Origin: Odobenus rosmarus divergens
Taxonomy: Eukaryota > Chordata > Mammalia > Carnivora > Odobenidae
Length of the DNA: 64,000 nt
Direction of reading: 5' to 3'
NCBI RefSeq assembly: GCF_000321225.1
Contig: NW_004450582.1
Location: 2,140,654 to 2,204,653 of the forward strand
A program made the position numbers and the translations under genes. The notes beneath the pieces are model-generated. The model was not told the DNA's origin and searched no databases. It was given only the letters and a program-made list of their open reading frames with translations. Shown here in pieces: positions 1-10,879 of the stretch. The first letter of the stretch is position 1. Each line of letters starts with the position of its first letter.

Positions 1-543
1 TGTTGGGTCCCTGCTGGAGGAGCAGGGGCCCGACTGGGCCGCGGATCACAGTTTATGGCAACCCTGAGCTGAGAGCCTGCGCCTTGGCTCCGTCTCTGCA
101 GCCGGCTTCCCCGCTCCGATACCTGGGAGCTCTGCTGCACTCAGGCACCCTTGGTCTTTCTGTGACCCCGAGGGTCCTGAGACCACACTGTCCCATGAGG
201 TTTCCACCCCCCGCTTAGCCACTGGAGCGACGTCCCTCAAGTGGAGCCGACTTCTAAAAGTTCCGATTTTGTGCTCCGCGGCTCCAGCACCCGCCAGAAG
301 CGGCCGACGGAGGCCCCCTCCCCCGCCATCTATCCTCCCAAATATCGCCTCGGATTCACTTCTCCGCACATCCTACCTTCCAGAAAGTGGTCGCTTTTCT
401 GTTCAGAGTGTTGTTACTATTCTTATCTTCGATCTCCTGTTGAGTTCGTAGGTGTTCAGAATGGTTTGATCCCTATCCAGCTGAATTCCTGAGACCAGAT
501 GAAATCCAGGTCTCCTACTCCTCCGCCATCTTGCTCCGCCCCT
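1..543 (-). mobile_element. L1 LINE 5' UTR (5' terminus), antisense, runs off left edge
   Basis: The reverse complement begins GGGGCGGAGCAAGATGGCGG at about 543 and continues into GC- and CpG-rich sequence, which is how carnivore L1 elements start. The AAGATGGCGG core (plus-strand CCGCCATCTT at 523-532) resembles the YY1 site near the L1 start. The sequence changes abruptly to AT-rich DNA at 544. The element therefore reads leftward, and its ORFs lie outside the window. Open frames here are UTR noise. Confidence 0.85.
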
Positions 544-1288
544 TGAATATATATTTCTTGAAGTAGAATTTCTAGGTGAAGGAAAATGCACGACTTTTGA
601 AATATGTGGCTAACCTGCCATGGAGAAATATTACACCCTTTTGAAATTCTGCCATTTAGATAATGGAGTGCTCATTTCTCCACACTGGTATCAACCCTGA
701 ATAGTATCATATTTTTAAAACTACCATTTTTTTTAACTGAAAAATGGTATTTTGCTTTTTCATCTGAAAAAGATGCAAAATATGTCTCAATAAGTATTTG
801 TTGGATTAATAACTGAATTATTTTGAAAAGATTGATTACTCTCATATATTGATAGGTCATTTGGATTTTTTTGTGTGTGCATTTTTGGGTTTTGTTGTTT
901 TTTATTTCCAATAGGAATGTTAGTGTTTTTGAAATTGCTTTAAAGAATCATTTCATATATTAGAAATACACTGGTATGTCAATTTTTTCAGCTATATTTT
1001 CCCAATTTCTCCTTTTCCTTTTTATTTTAGTTTTCAACAAAACCAAAACTTGAACATACTTATAGAATGATTTGGAAGTTCTCCTGATTAATGAAAAAAC
1101 ATTTAAAAATTACACAGGTTTTAACTAAAAATTAGCGTTAAAACCTGAGACATGATGTTGAGTTATGTGAACATTATAAATATTGGGTAATGTTTTGAAC
1201 TGAGAATTCAATAATAATATTTGCCCCTTCAAATAGCAAATTATGTGTTTGATTTGTGTAGGTGTGGGATCTTTGAACATTTATCTTT
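544..1288. other. AT-rich intergenic DNA, nothing recognised
   Basis: No gene, RNA or repeat family recognised. A short open frame at 672-911 on the minus strand is lysine/isoleucine-rich, as expected by chance in AT-rich DNA. Confidence 0.6.
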
Positions 1289-2803
1289 GTTTTTTGTCTT
1301 TCAAGATTTTATTTAAATTCAAGTTAGTTAACATATAGTGTAGTGTTAGTTTCAGGGGTAGAATTTAGTGACTCATCATTTGCATATAACACCCAGTGCT
1401 CATTACATCAAGTACCCTCCTTAATGCCAATCACCCAGTTACCACATCCCCACACCCACCTCCCCTCCAGCAACCCTCAGTTTGTTCCCTATAGTTGAGT
1501 CTCATGCTTTCCCTCTCTCTCTCTGTTTTTACCTTATTTTTCCTTCCCTTCCCCATGTTCATCTGTTTTGTTTCTTAAATTCCACATATGAGTAAAATCA
1601 TATGGCATTTGTCTTTCTCTGACTTATTTCCCTTAGCATAACACACTCTAGTTCTATCCACATCCTTGCAAATGACAAGATTTCATCTTTTTGTTGGTTG
1701 AATAATATTCCAGTGTATATATGTACCACATCCTCTTTATCCATTCATCACTCAATGGACATTTGGGCTTTTTCCATACTTTGGCTATTGTGGATAGTGC
1801 TGCTATAAACATTGGGGTGCATGTGCCCCTTCTAATTACTATTTTTGTATCCTTTGGATAAATACCTAGTAGTGCAATTGCTGAGTCATAGGGTAGTTCT
1901 ATTTTTAACTTTTTGAGAAACCTCATACTGTTTTCCAGAGTGGCTGCACCAGTTTGCTTTCCCACCAACAGAAAAAGGGTTCCCCTTTCTCCACATCCTC
2001 GCCAACATCTGTTGTTTACTGAGTTAATTTTAGCCATTCTAACTGGTGTGAGGTGGTATCTCATTGTGCTTAGCTTTGTATTTCCCTGATGATGAGTGAT
2101 GTTGAGCATTTTTTCATGTGTCTGTTGGCCGTTTATATGTCTTCTTTGGAGAAATGTCTGTTCATGTCTTCTGCCCTTTTCTTAACTGGATTTTTAAATT
2201 TTGGGGTGTTTGGTAAGTTCTTTATAGATACTAGCCCTTTATCCAATATGTTGTTTGCAAATATCTTCTCTCATTCCATTGGTTGCCTTTTAAGTTTTGT
2301 TGATTGTTTCCATTGCTGTGCAGAAGTTTTTATCCTGATGAAGTTCCAATAGTTTATTTTTCCTTTTGTTTCCCTTGCCTTTAGAGACGTGTCTAGTACG
2401 AAGTTGCTGGGGCCAAGGTCAAAGAGGTTACTGCCTGTGTTCTCCTCTAGGATTTTGATGGATTCCTGTCTCACATTTAGGTCTTTCATCCATTTTGAAT
2501 TTATTTTTGTGTATGGTATAAGAAAGTGGTCCAGTTTTCCAGTTTCATTCTTCTGCATGTGGCTGTCCAATTTTCCCAACACCATTTGTTGGAGAGATGG
2601 GTTTTTTTCCATTGGATATTCTTTCCTGCTTTGTTGAAGATTAGTTGACCATATAGTTGTGGGTCCATTTCTGGGCTCTCTATTCTGTCCCATTGATCTT
2701 TGTGTCTGTTTTTGCACCAGTACCATACTGTCTTAATGACTACAGCTTTGTAATTCAGCTTGAAGTCCAGAATTGTAATGCCTCCAGCTTTGGTTTTCTT
2801 TCT

Positions 2804-3005
2804 TTTTTTTTTTTTTTTTAAGATTTTATTTATTTATTTGACAGAGAGAGACAGCGAGAGCAGGAACACAAGCAGAGGGAGTGGGAGAGGGAGAAGCAGG
2901 CTTCCCGTGGAGCAGGGAGCCCAACACGGGGATCGATCCCAGGACCCTGGGATCATGACCTGAGCTGAAGGCAGACGCTTAATGACTGAGCTACCCAGGT
3001 GCCCC
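2804..3005 (-). mobile_element. CAN SINE nested in L1
   Basis: Antisense copy: T-run, AAGATTTTATTTATTTATTT, GA-rich middle, box-like GATCATGACCTGAGC, and the head as CCCAGGTGCCCC. Flanked by tggttttcttt at 2791 and 3006 (TSD). Confidence 0.93.
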
Positions 3006-3753
3006 TGGTTTTCTTTTTCAACATTACTTCGGCTATTTGGGTCTTTTCTGGTTTCATACAAATTTTAGAATTATTTGTTCTAGCTCTGTGAAAAATGCTG
3101 GTGTTATTTTGATAGGGATTGCACTGAATGTGAAGATGGCTCTGGGTAGCATAGACATTTAAACAATATTTGTTCTTCCAATCCATGAGCATGGACTCTT
3201 TTTCTATTTCTTTGTGTCTTCCTCAATTTCCTTCATAAGTGTTCTATAGTTTTCAGAGTACAGGTCTTTTACCTCCTTGGTTAGGTTTATTCCTAGGTAT
3301 CTTAAGGTTTTTGGTGCAACTGTAAATGGGATCAATTCCTTGATTTCTCTTTCTGCTGCTTCATTATTGGTGTATAGAAATGCAACAGACTTCTGTGCAT
3401 CGATTTTATATTCTGCAACTTTGTCGAATTCCTGTATCAGTACTACCAATTTTTTGGTGTAGTCTTTCAGATTTTCTACATAGAGTATCATGTAATCTGC
3501 AAAGAATGAATGTTTTTCTTCCTTGCTGATTTGGATGCCTTTTATTCCTTTTCATTGTCTGACTGCTAAGGCTAGGACTTCCAGTATTGTGTTGAACAAC
3601 AGTGGTGAGGGTGGAGATCCCTGTCTTTTTCCTGACCTTAGGGGAAAAGCTCTCAGTTTTTCCCCATTAAGGATGATATTAACTGATATTTTGTATATGA
3701 CCTTTATGATATTGAGGTATTTTCCTTCTACCCCTACTTTCTTGAGGGTTTTT

Positions 3754-3941
3754 GTAGTTGTTGTTTTAAGATTTATTTATTTATTTGAGTGGGTGGAGGG
3801 ACAGAGGGAGAGAGAAACTCCAGGCAGACTCCACACTGAGCACAGAGTCTGATGCAGGGCTCAGTCTCATGACCCTGAGATCACGACCTGAGCTGAAACC
3901 AAGAGTCAGATGCTTAACCAACTGTGTCTCCCAGGCACCCC
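3754..3941 (-). mobile_element. CAN SINE nested in L1
   Basis: Antisense copy of an older subfamily (GACTCCACACTGAGCACAGA, GAGTCAGATGCTTAACCAAC). Perfect 14-bp TSD tcttgagggttttt at 3740-3753 and 3942-3955. Confidence 0.93.
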
Positions 3942-4130
3942 TCTTGAGGGTTTTTATCAAGAAAGGATGCTGTACTTTGTCAAATTCTTTTTCTGCATCT
4001 ATTGAGAGGATCATATGATTCTTGTTCTTTCTTTTATTACTGTGCTGTATCATGTTGATTGATTTGTGACTGTTGAACCACCCCTGCAGCCCAGGAATAA
4101 ATCCCACTTGGTTGCGGTGAATAATTCTTT

Positions 4131-4325
4131 CTTTTTTTAAAAAGATTTTATTTATTTAGAGAGAGACACAGCGAGAGAGGGAAGACAAGCAGGAGGAGTG
4201 GGAGAGGGAGAAGTAGGCTTCCCGCAGAGCAGGGAGCCCGATGCGGGGCTCGATCCCAGGACCCTGGGATCCTGACCTGAGCCGAAGGCATATGCTTAAT
4301 GACTGAGCCACCTAGGCGCCCCTGT
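4131..4325 (-). mobile_element. CAN SINE nested in L1
   Basis: Antisense copy with CGATCCCAGGACCCTGGGAT and head CCACCTAGGCGCCCC. TSD ggtgaataattcttt at 4116-4130 and 4326-4340. Confidence 0.93.
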
Positions 4326-5290
4326 GGTGAATAATTCTTTTAATGTACTGTTGGATTCAGTTAGTTGAGAATTTTTGCATCCATGTTCACCAGGGATATT
4401 GGTCTGTAATTCTTCTTTTTAGTGGGATCTTTGTCTGGTTTTGGAATCAAGGTAATGCTAGCCTCATAGAATGAGTTTGGAAGTTTTCCTTCCATTTATG
4501 TTTTATGGGACAGTTTCAGAAGAATACGTATTAATTCTTCTTTAAATGTTTGGTAGAATTCCCCTGGGAAGCCATCCAGCCCTGGACTCTTGTTTCTTGG
4601 GAGATTTTTGATTACTGATTCAATTTCTTTGCTGGTTATGGGTCTGTTAGGATTTTTAATTGCTTCCTGATTCGGTTTTGGTAGTGTATATGTTTCTAGG
4701 AATTTATCCATTTCTTCCAGATTGCCTAATCTGTTGGCATATAATTGCTCACAAAATTCTCTTATAATTGATTGTATTTCTGTGGTGTTGGTTGTGATCT
4801 CTCTGTTTTCATTCTTTTTTTTTTTGGAGGTCTAGCTAAGGTTTATCAATTTTGTTAATTCTTGTGAAGAACCAGCTCCTAGTTTCATTGATCTGCTCTA
4901 CTGTTTTTTTTTATTTCTTTATCATTTATTGCTGCTCTAATCTTTATTATTTCCCTTCTCCTACTGGATTTAGGCTTTATTTGCAGTTCTTTTTCTATCT
5001 CCTATGGGTGTAAGTTTAGGTTGTGTACTTGAGACTTTTCTTGCTTCTTAAGGTAGGCCTGTATTGCTGTATACTTCCCTCTTAGGACCACCTTTGCTGC
5101 ATCCCAAAGATTTTGTACTGTTGTTTTTTCATTTTCATTTGCTTCCATATATTTTTTTTAATTCTTCTTTAATTTCCTGGTTAGCGCATTCGTTCTTTAG
5201 TAGGATGTTCTTTAACCTCCTTGTATCTGTGGCCTTTCCAAATTTTTTCTTGTAGTTGACTTCAAGTTTCATAGTAAACATTTAATCTTT

Positions 5291-6257
5291 AAAAATAGAG
5301 GGAGAGGTGGAACATTTCAGGGGGTCACATCAAAAATCTTATTTTTCTATCTGGCTATGTAATCATGTGTGCCTGAGAGGCAGAGGAATGGAATATTTCG
5401 GTTTGCTCTCTCTATAGTGTTTTGCACAGTTAACAGTTGTCTTTTTCTGGGAACTTTAATCTTTTGTCTTTCACAGCCATGTTTGTAGTCTCTACTTTTG
5501 GGCAATCTCCTTCGCTATCTCTTATTTCCATGCTCATCCTTTTAAAATGCTAGTGTTTTTCAGCATTCTATCCATCTCCTCCTTGTCTTTTATCTGGTTC
5601 ACCTGGGTAATAGTATTCACAAATGCACTAAGTTAGCACATATCTTCTTCCTCCAAACTGACCCTTATGAAAAATCGTAACTGTGAATCACATTTTGTAT
5701 TACAAATGTTGACCCTGAACAAATCCCAAACATTCAGAGGCTTAATGCAATACAAAATAATGTCTTACTATTACGATAGTCCAATGAGGACAGGTATTCA
5801 TGGTCAGAAGAGAGCATTCTTTCCTGATTTGATTTAGGTGTGTATGTATGTATGTATGTTTCACTTTTACTCATGTGAAGCTATATGAAAACCAAAAGTG
5901 TTCTTTAACACTGATCTTTCTTCTCACCTAAGTAAAACAGAACTTAATGCGGCATTGCTTAATAATGAAGAATCCTACTGATGCATACTGATTCCAGAAA
6001 TTTCCTATAAAACAAGTAGGTGTCAAGAAATCTTAAAAGATGACCTGTTGCTTCTCAGTAGAGTCAGTGGAGGTACTATGGCCTTGCAGTTGGTGGAGGT
6101 AGTTAGAAGTAATGCCATGAAATCTGCACAGGTCTGGAATGAGGGTGCTCAATACAGTACCGCTGGGTTTTCTTTTCCCCCCAGAAAACATAGTCTCATG
6201 AAATTAAAAAAAAAAAAAAAAGCTTTCCTTATTATTAGAGGCTTACTGAAAAGTCAA
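5291..6257. other. Intergenic DNA, nothing recognised
   Basis: No gene or repeat family recognised. Contains a short (GTAT)n run near 5840-5860 and an A-run at 6207-6221. The open frame at 6048-6290 reads through the A-run into the next SINE and is not a gene. Confidence 0.5.
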
Positions 6258-6475
6258 AAAGCAGAGGTGGCTAGGTGGCTCAGAATGTGAAGCTACCAAC
6301 TCTTGATTTTGGCTCAGGTCATGATCTCAGGATTGTGAGATCAAGCTCTGTGTCTGGCTTCATGCTGGGCATAGAGCCTGCTTAACATTCTGTCTCTCCC
6401 TTTCCCTCTGCTCCTCCTCCCCCTCCCCCTGTGCACTCGCTCGTGCTCCCTCTTTCTCTTAAGAAAAAGAAAAAA
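6258..6475 (+). mobile_element. CAN SINE, diverged
   Basis: Sense copy: GGTGGCTAGGTGGCTCAG, TTGGCTCAGGTCATGATCTC, a CT-rich tract at 6390-6460 and an A-rich end. More diverged than most copies here. Possible short TSD aaaagca. Confidence 0.85.
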
Positions 6476-8194
6476 GCAAACCTGAAAGCATGATGATAAA
6501 GGTTATATGACCACTCTATAATTTACCAAATTTATATTTCACTCGGACAATTCATCCCTGCCATTGTCAACGCATCTAAGTACTTAATCTTTTGGAATAT
6601 TTAAAGACAGAACTGATAGAATATTCAAAAATACATCTTTAGTATATGTCTCTCCATCTAGAAATAAGTTATTTAGAAAATTGTGGGGGAAATTGTGATT
6701 ATAGTTTGGATCTCATCATTTTTATTATTTCTCTTTTGTTGTATTCACTGCTTGGGAAAGGAAAGTAGTTCTTGAGAATGAAATAACGTCATTGTTACAT
6801 TGCTTTATCGGTGTATGCCATTGCTGGGAATGGCACTGCAGTTTTCAGGGTAGGGAAAATCCCAGGTACTGACTCACAGGAAGAGAAGTGGGGTGAGGGG
6901 ATGGGGCCATCATTCTTGCAATGCATTATAATTTACACAATGTGATTGTGCATCTCATATTCGGCAAGCATTATCTTAGACTCCAGGGAAACGAAGTCAC
7001 AAGTCTCAGGGTCGGTAACATTACATACTGTAAAAACAAATACTTACGAAACTGTTTTATAAATGTGACAGCAGAAATAAGAAAAAAAGCACAGGTATTC
7101 AGAAGCACAAAGAATCACAAATTTCGCTGGTAGGAGTGAGGAAAAGTATTCTAGAGGATACATACTCTGTCTCCAACCTAGTCTCTAGTGGTGGCAGCTG
7201 AGGGACTGGACTAGAGGCACAGAAAAAGACTGTACCATGACCATTGAGGAATTCGGGTTTTCAGCTGAAAGAATTTGCAAGTTATTTAAAAATAATCAGA
7301 GGGTCTTTTAATCACATGTGTATTTTAAAAGATCCTTTGGGAAACAGTCACAAGTGCATCTGAGCGTGCCAGGATGGGAGGTTCCTGCAGGCAATATGAT
7401 CTCCTCTCCCTTGCACCCTTTTTCTCCAGAAGAAAGGTAGAAACCAGGGAAGGAAGAGTGGAAGATGGATGAGGAAGTGAATTAATGCTACATTAACGAG
7501 GCGGATTTGCCTGGAACTGGCGATAGTCAGATAAAGCTGGTGAAGAAGAGGCAGCAGAGAGCTCCTCACATTTGGCAGGGCACCCCCAACGGTACCATTC
7601 ACAAGGGGGAGAACTGTGTGGGGCAAGGGCAGGGCGAGCAGCTTTGACAAGGACTGAGAGCCTCCATGATGAGTTCACCTGATAACGTGACACTCTCAGA
7701 TTCCTGATGTACCAACGAGGGGCTGAAAAGTAAAAGCAGGGTCTACAATATATGTATGTATTTGGGGACATTCATTTCATTGCTTTTCTCATTAATAACT
7801 TTAAACTGAAATGGCCTGATAACTATCCAAATTTTAAATATCATCTAAGGAGACTTACTATCAAAGAGCAGTTGTAACTTTTGTATATAGTCTGAAGTGT
7901 TTCAGTCTCTTTGCTGAATAATTTTACAACTTCTAATATATACCACATGAGACAGGTTTTTTGGTTAGTCATCTGTAAGTTTTTAGTAAAAACTTAAATT
8001 TTGATTTGATTATTTAATCTAATTATGTTTTTGAAAAGTGGTACAAGTAGCTGTGTACACATCAAGCTGAGGTTAGGGGACTTTAGCAAACCAGTTCAAA
8101 GGCTGCTGAGGTGACATGAGGTGACAAAGATTTGAACTAAGATGGCATATGGAGAAAAAATATTGATGAGAGATATCAAAAAGCAGAAGAAATA
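6476..8194. other. Intergenic DNA with a GC-richer patch at 7350-7760
   Basis: No recognised repeat. The 7350-7760 patch is less AT-rich than its surroundings and open on the minus strand at 7348-7650 and 7493-7771. The predicted peptides match no family I know, and no splice or coding signature stands out. It could be a conserved non-coding element. Confidence 0.4.
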
Positions 8195-8541
8195 GATGTG
8201 TTAAAGAATAAGATGGATAGACTTCTGGGGAAGACAGCAGAGGGGGAGTGAGTCAGTCAGAGAAGGACAAACATCCTATGATTTCACTCATATGTGGAAT
8301 TTGGGAAACAAAACAAAAGAACAAAAGAGACAAACCAAAGAAACAGACTCTTAACTAGAGAACAAACTGATGGTTACAGGAGGGGGGTAGGTGGGGGGAT
8401 GGGTGAAATAGGTGATGGGATTAAGAGTACACTTGTTATGATAAGCACTGAGTGATGTATAGAATTGTTAAATCACTCTACTGTACACCTGAAACTAATA
8501 GAACACTGTACGTTAACTCTACTGGAATTAAAAAAACAATA
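8195..8541 (+). mobile_element. L1 3' end, sense, 5'-truncated
   Basis: Carries the carnivore L1 3' UTR signature in sense: ATGATTTCACTCATATGTGG, AAGAAACAGACTCTTAACTA, GGTGATGGGATTAAGAGTAC, GTACACCTGAAACTAATA, ending in an A-rich tail near 8541. Only the last ~350 bases of the element are present. Confidence 0.88.
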
Positions 8542-9274
8542 AGAGGGACAAGGAGGCCATTTGTACCATTTTCAATAACGAGGGGAGGATTATTAATAAT
8601 ATTATTGCAAAATAACTGGACATTCTTTCCCATGGAACCACCTATAATATTTATTAGCTTTTTTTCCTGAGAGAAATAAAACGGTAGATAGTAGTGAAAC
8701 TTCAGCACTTTCCTTAAAAGGTTTCTCTAGAAGAAATAGCCTTAAAAAAAAAGTGTACACCCTGATTCCTCACTGTGAACTCTGTGATCACCTCATCTTA
8801 TTCTCCTAATAATCTGTTTCTATGACATGTGTTACAGTCTCTACCCTAAGATCCAGAAGAACACAGACTTTCCCAGGCCAAGGAATGAAACGGAGATGTG
8901 TGACCATCACCATCCCCACAGGTCCAGAATTTTTAACTCTGTGGGGTTTAGTCTCTGCTGAAACGTCACCAGGTGGTACGTTGTTAGACACTCCTTCCTC
9001 TGCCGTTGGATTTGGGTAGGGAAGACTTGGTGAGTACATTGCTTGTGTTTCCTTTCCTTCCACAAATTTGGAAGCATGCGGGGGAATTCATTCTTCCTCA
9101 GTTTTTATAGTGCGTCTTTTTTCTATTTGCCCTTCTATTCCTATTCAGTCTCTTCGCCAGCCTTGCTCCTCTTCCTCAGCCCTCCTTTTTAGATGTCAGG
9201 ATTCCGGATTTCCTTCCACAGCTAGCTGTCTTCTCATTTTGTTTCCCCGTCAGCAATGTCCCTGAGTAATCTCA
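8542..9274. other. Intergenic DNA, nothing recognised
   Basis: Includes opposed short open frames at 8806-9063 (-) and 8822-9019 (+), which are mirror shadows of a CpG-poor, mildly GC-rich stretch. No gene is supported. Confidence 0.45.
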
Positions 9275-9598
9275 TACCTTGTCACGGCTCCACCCACCAC
9301 CCCTCACCGTGGATTCTGTCTCTGTTGACACTTCAGACCAAATGTAGCTACAAAACTAGATTTCTTTCCTAATCACCATCTCCTGTTAAATTTCCACAGT
9401 CACCCAATCCTCGACATGGTTAAAACTGAACTCATAATTTTCACCACAGAGTTAAACTTCCTCCTTTTTCCCTACAGGGCAGAGATTTGAGAGTTATCTC
9501 ATCCTCATTCCTCCCTCTTTTCTCCACCGTCATGTCTCCTCTCCATGTTGAACTTTCTAAGAATACATCCCCTCCTCTTTATCCTTCCAATCACTTTC
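9275..9598 (+). mobile_element. L2 LINE fragment (ancient)
   Basis: Resembles the CT-rich ORF2/3' portion of L2 in sense (for example AAACTGAACTCATAATTTTC, then tcatcctcattcctccc). Diverged, and interrupted at its right end by the SINE pair at 9611. Confidence 0.5.
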
Positions 9599-9610
9599 TA
9601 CTTTAGCTTC

Positions 9611-9823
9611 CTTTTTTTTTTTTTAAGATTTTATTTATTTATTTGACAGTGAGAGAGAGAGAGAGAGAGAGCACGAGCAGGGGTGGGGGGAACAGCAGAG
9701 AGAGAGGGAGAAGCAGACTCCCCACTGAGCAGGGATCCCAATGAGGGGCTCAATCCCAGGACCCTGGGATCACGACCTGAGCCGAAGGCAGACGCTTAAC
9801 CAACTGAACCACCCAGGCGCCCC
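9611..9823 (-). mobile_element. CAN SINE, first of a same-site pair
   Basis: Antisense copy with T-run, (GA)n at 9650-9670, CCACTGAGCAGGGATCCCAA and head CCACCCAGGCGCCCC. Flanks share agcttc: left 9605, right 9824. Confidence 0.93.
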
Positions 9824-9833
9824 AGCTTCTTTT

Positions 9834-10024
9834 TTTTTTTTTAAGATTTTATTTATTTGAGAGAGAGTGTGTGTGCACATGAGCAGGGCGAGGGGCAGAG
9901 GGAGAAGCCGACCCCAGGCTGAGCAAAAGCCGAGGCGGGGCTCAATCCCAGGACCCTGAGATCATGACCTAAGCCAAAATCAGGAGTCAGATGCATAACT
10001 GACTGAGCCACCCAGGTGCCCCCT
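9834..10024 (-). mobile_element. CAN SINE, second of a same-site pair
   Basis: Antisense copy of an older subfamily (AAAATCAGGAGTCAGATGCA). TSD agcttctttt at 9824-9833 and 10031-10040, so it landed at the same target as its neighbour. Confidence 0.92.
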
Positions 10025-10059
10025 TACTTTAGCTTCTTTTTGATTTCGAGTTTTAATCA

Positions 10060-10240
10060 TTAACCACAGATTTAGGGGTAACTATGTTCCCAGCACTGTG
10101 TTAAGCACATTATCTGTTCTATTTTGTTTGATCCTCACAGCAGCCCTACAAAATAGACTTAGATTATTTGCAAGATGTTAATAATCTTGTCAAAGGACAT
10201 AAAACTAGGAAGTAGAAGAACCTCAGTTTGAATCCAAATT
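10060..10240 (+). mobile_element. MIR SINE (ancient)
   Basis: MIR-type 3' part: cagcactgtgttaagcaca, TTTGATCCTCACAGCAGCCC, then aaggacataaaactaggaag and TTTGAATCC. Confidence 0.65.
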
Positions 10241-10399
10241 ATTTTTATTTCTCAATTCAATTAGCTCTTTTTTGTAACAGGAGAAAATGTGGCTTTCAAA
10301 ATAACCAGTTGCTACATTCATTTAACTAATTGTCTTCAAAACAGTTTCTGTGTGTGCGGAGCCAGCCATAGGCAGAGCTTCTCAATAGAATATAATGCT

Positions 10400-10640
10400 A
10401 TCATGTGAACCACATATGTAACTTAAAACTTTCTAGTAGCCATGTTAAGAAGTAAAAAGAAACAGGTGAGTTATTTTAAGAATATATCTTGTTTAACCAG
10501 TTTGTCAAAATTTTATCATTTCAACACTTACCCAAATAGAAAAATTACCATGATGTTTCACATTCTTTTTTTGCCCTTAGTGTTTGAAATTTCATGCATA
10601 TTTTATACATTCAACACATCTCAGCCAGGAAGCTAACTTT
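10400..10640 (-). mobile_element. Probable MER-type DNA transposon fossil
   Basis: The run around AGTAGCCATGTTAAGAAGTA and AAAGAAACAGGTGAGTTATT resembles a common mammalian non-autonomous DNA transposon whose name I cannot fix. Strand is uncertain. The open frame at 10442-10636 falls inside it. Confidence 0.4.
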
Positions 10641-10879
10641 ACAATTTACTTGGATCTGTATGTAGATTCCATAAAATTTATAGTTCAAAAATAATTCCAC
10701 ATATCCAAGTTCCAAAAACACTTAAAAGCTTTTCAATAACTGAATCAAGTACCAAAAATTCTTCCTTTATTATGCACATATATATTGACAAAACTTGTTC
10801 ATCTTTTTAAAAAATTGATATAACTTTAAAGTAAAAGCATATCAGTTTCAAAACTTCTTCCATCCACATTAAATAAATT

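Larger units (their letters stand above)
1289..5276 (-). mobile_element. 5'-truncated L1 (3' UTR and ORF2), antisense, with three nested SINEs
   Basis: Read on the minus strand this is the L1 3' end (1300-1640) and then ORF2. The reverse-transcriptase C-terminal part is visible in minus frames at 1654-2109, 2271-2726 and 3204-3491, with typical phrases such as ELPYDSAIALLGIYPKDTK and MWYIYTLEYYS. Stops and frameshifts make it non-functional. A TSD-like pair flanks it: aacatttatcttt at 1276-1288 and aacatttaatcttt at 5277-5290. About 3.4 kb is L1; the rest is SINE. Confidence 0.9.

Noticed and set aside
7348..7771. Two minus-strand open frames (100 and 92 aa) as a possible gene
   Set aside because: They overlap each other in different frames, have low-complexity hydrophobic or Ser-rich composition, and show no exon borders or family match.
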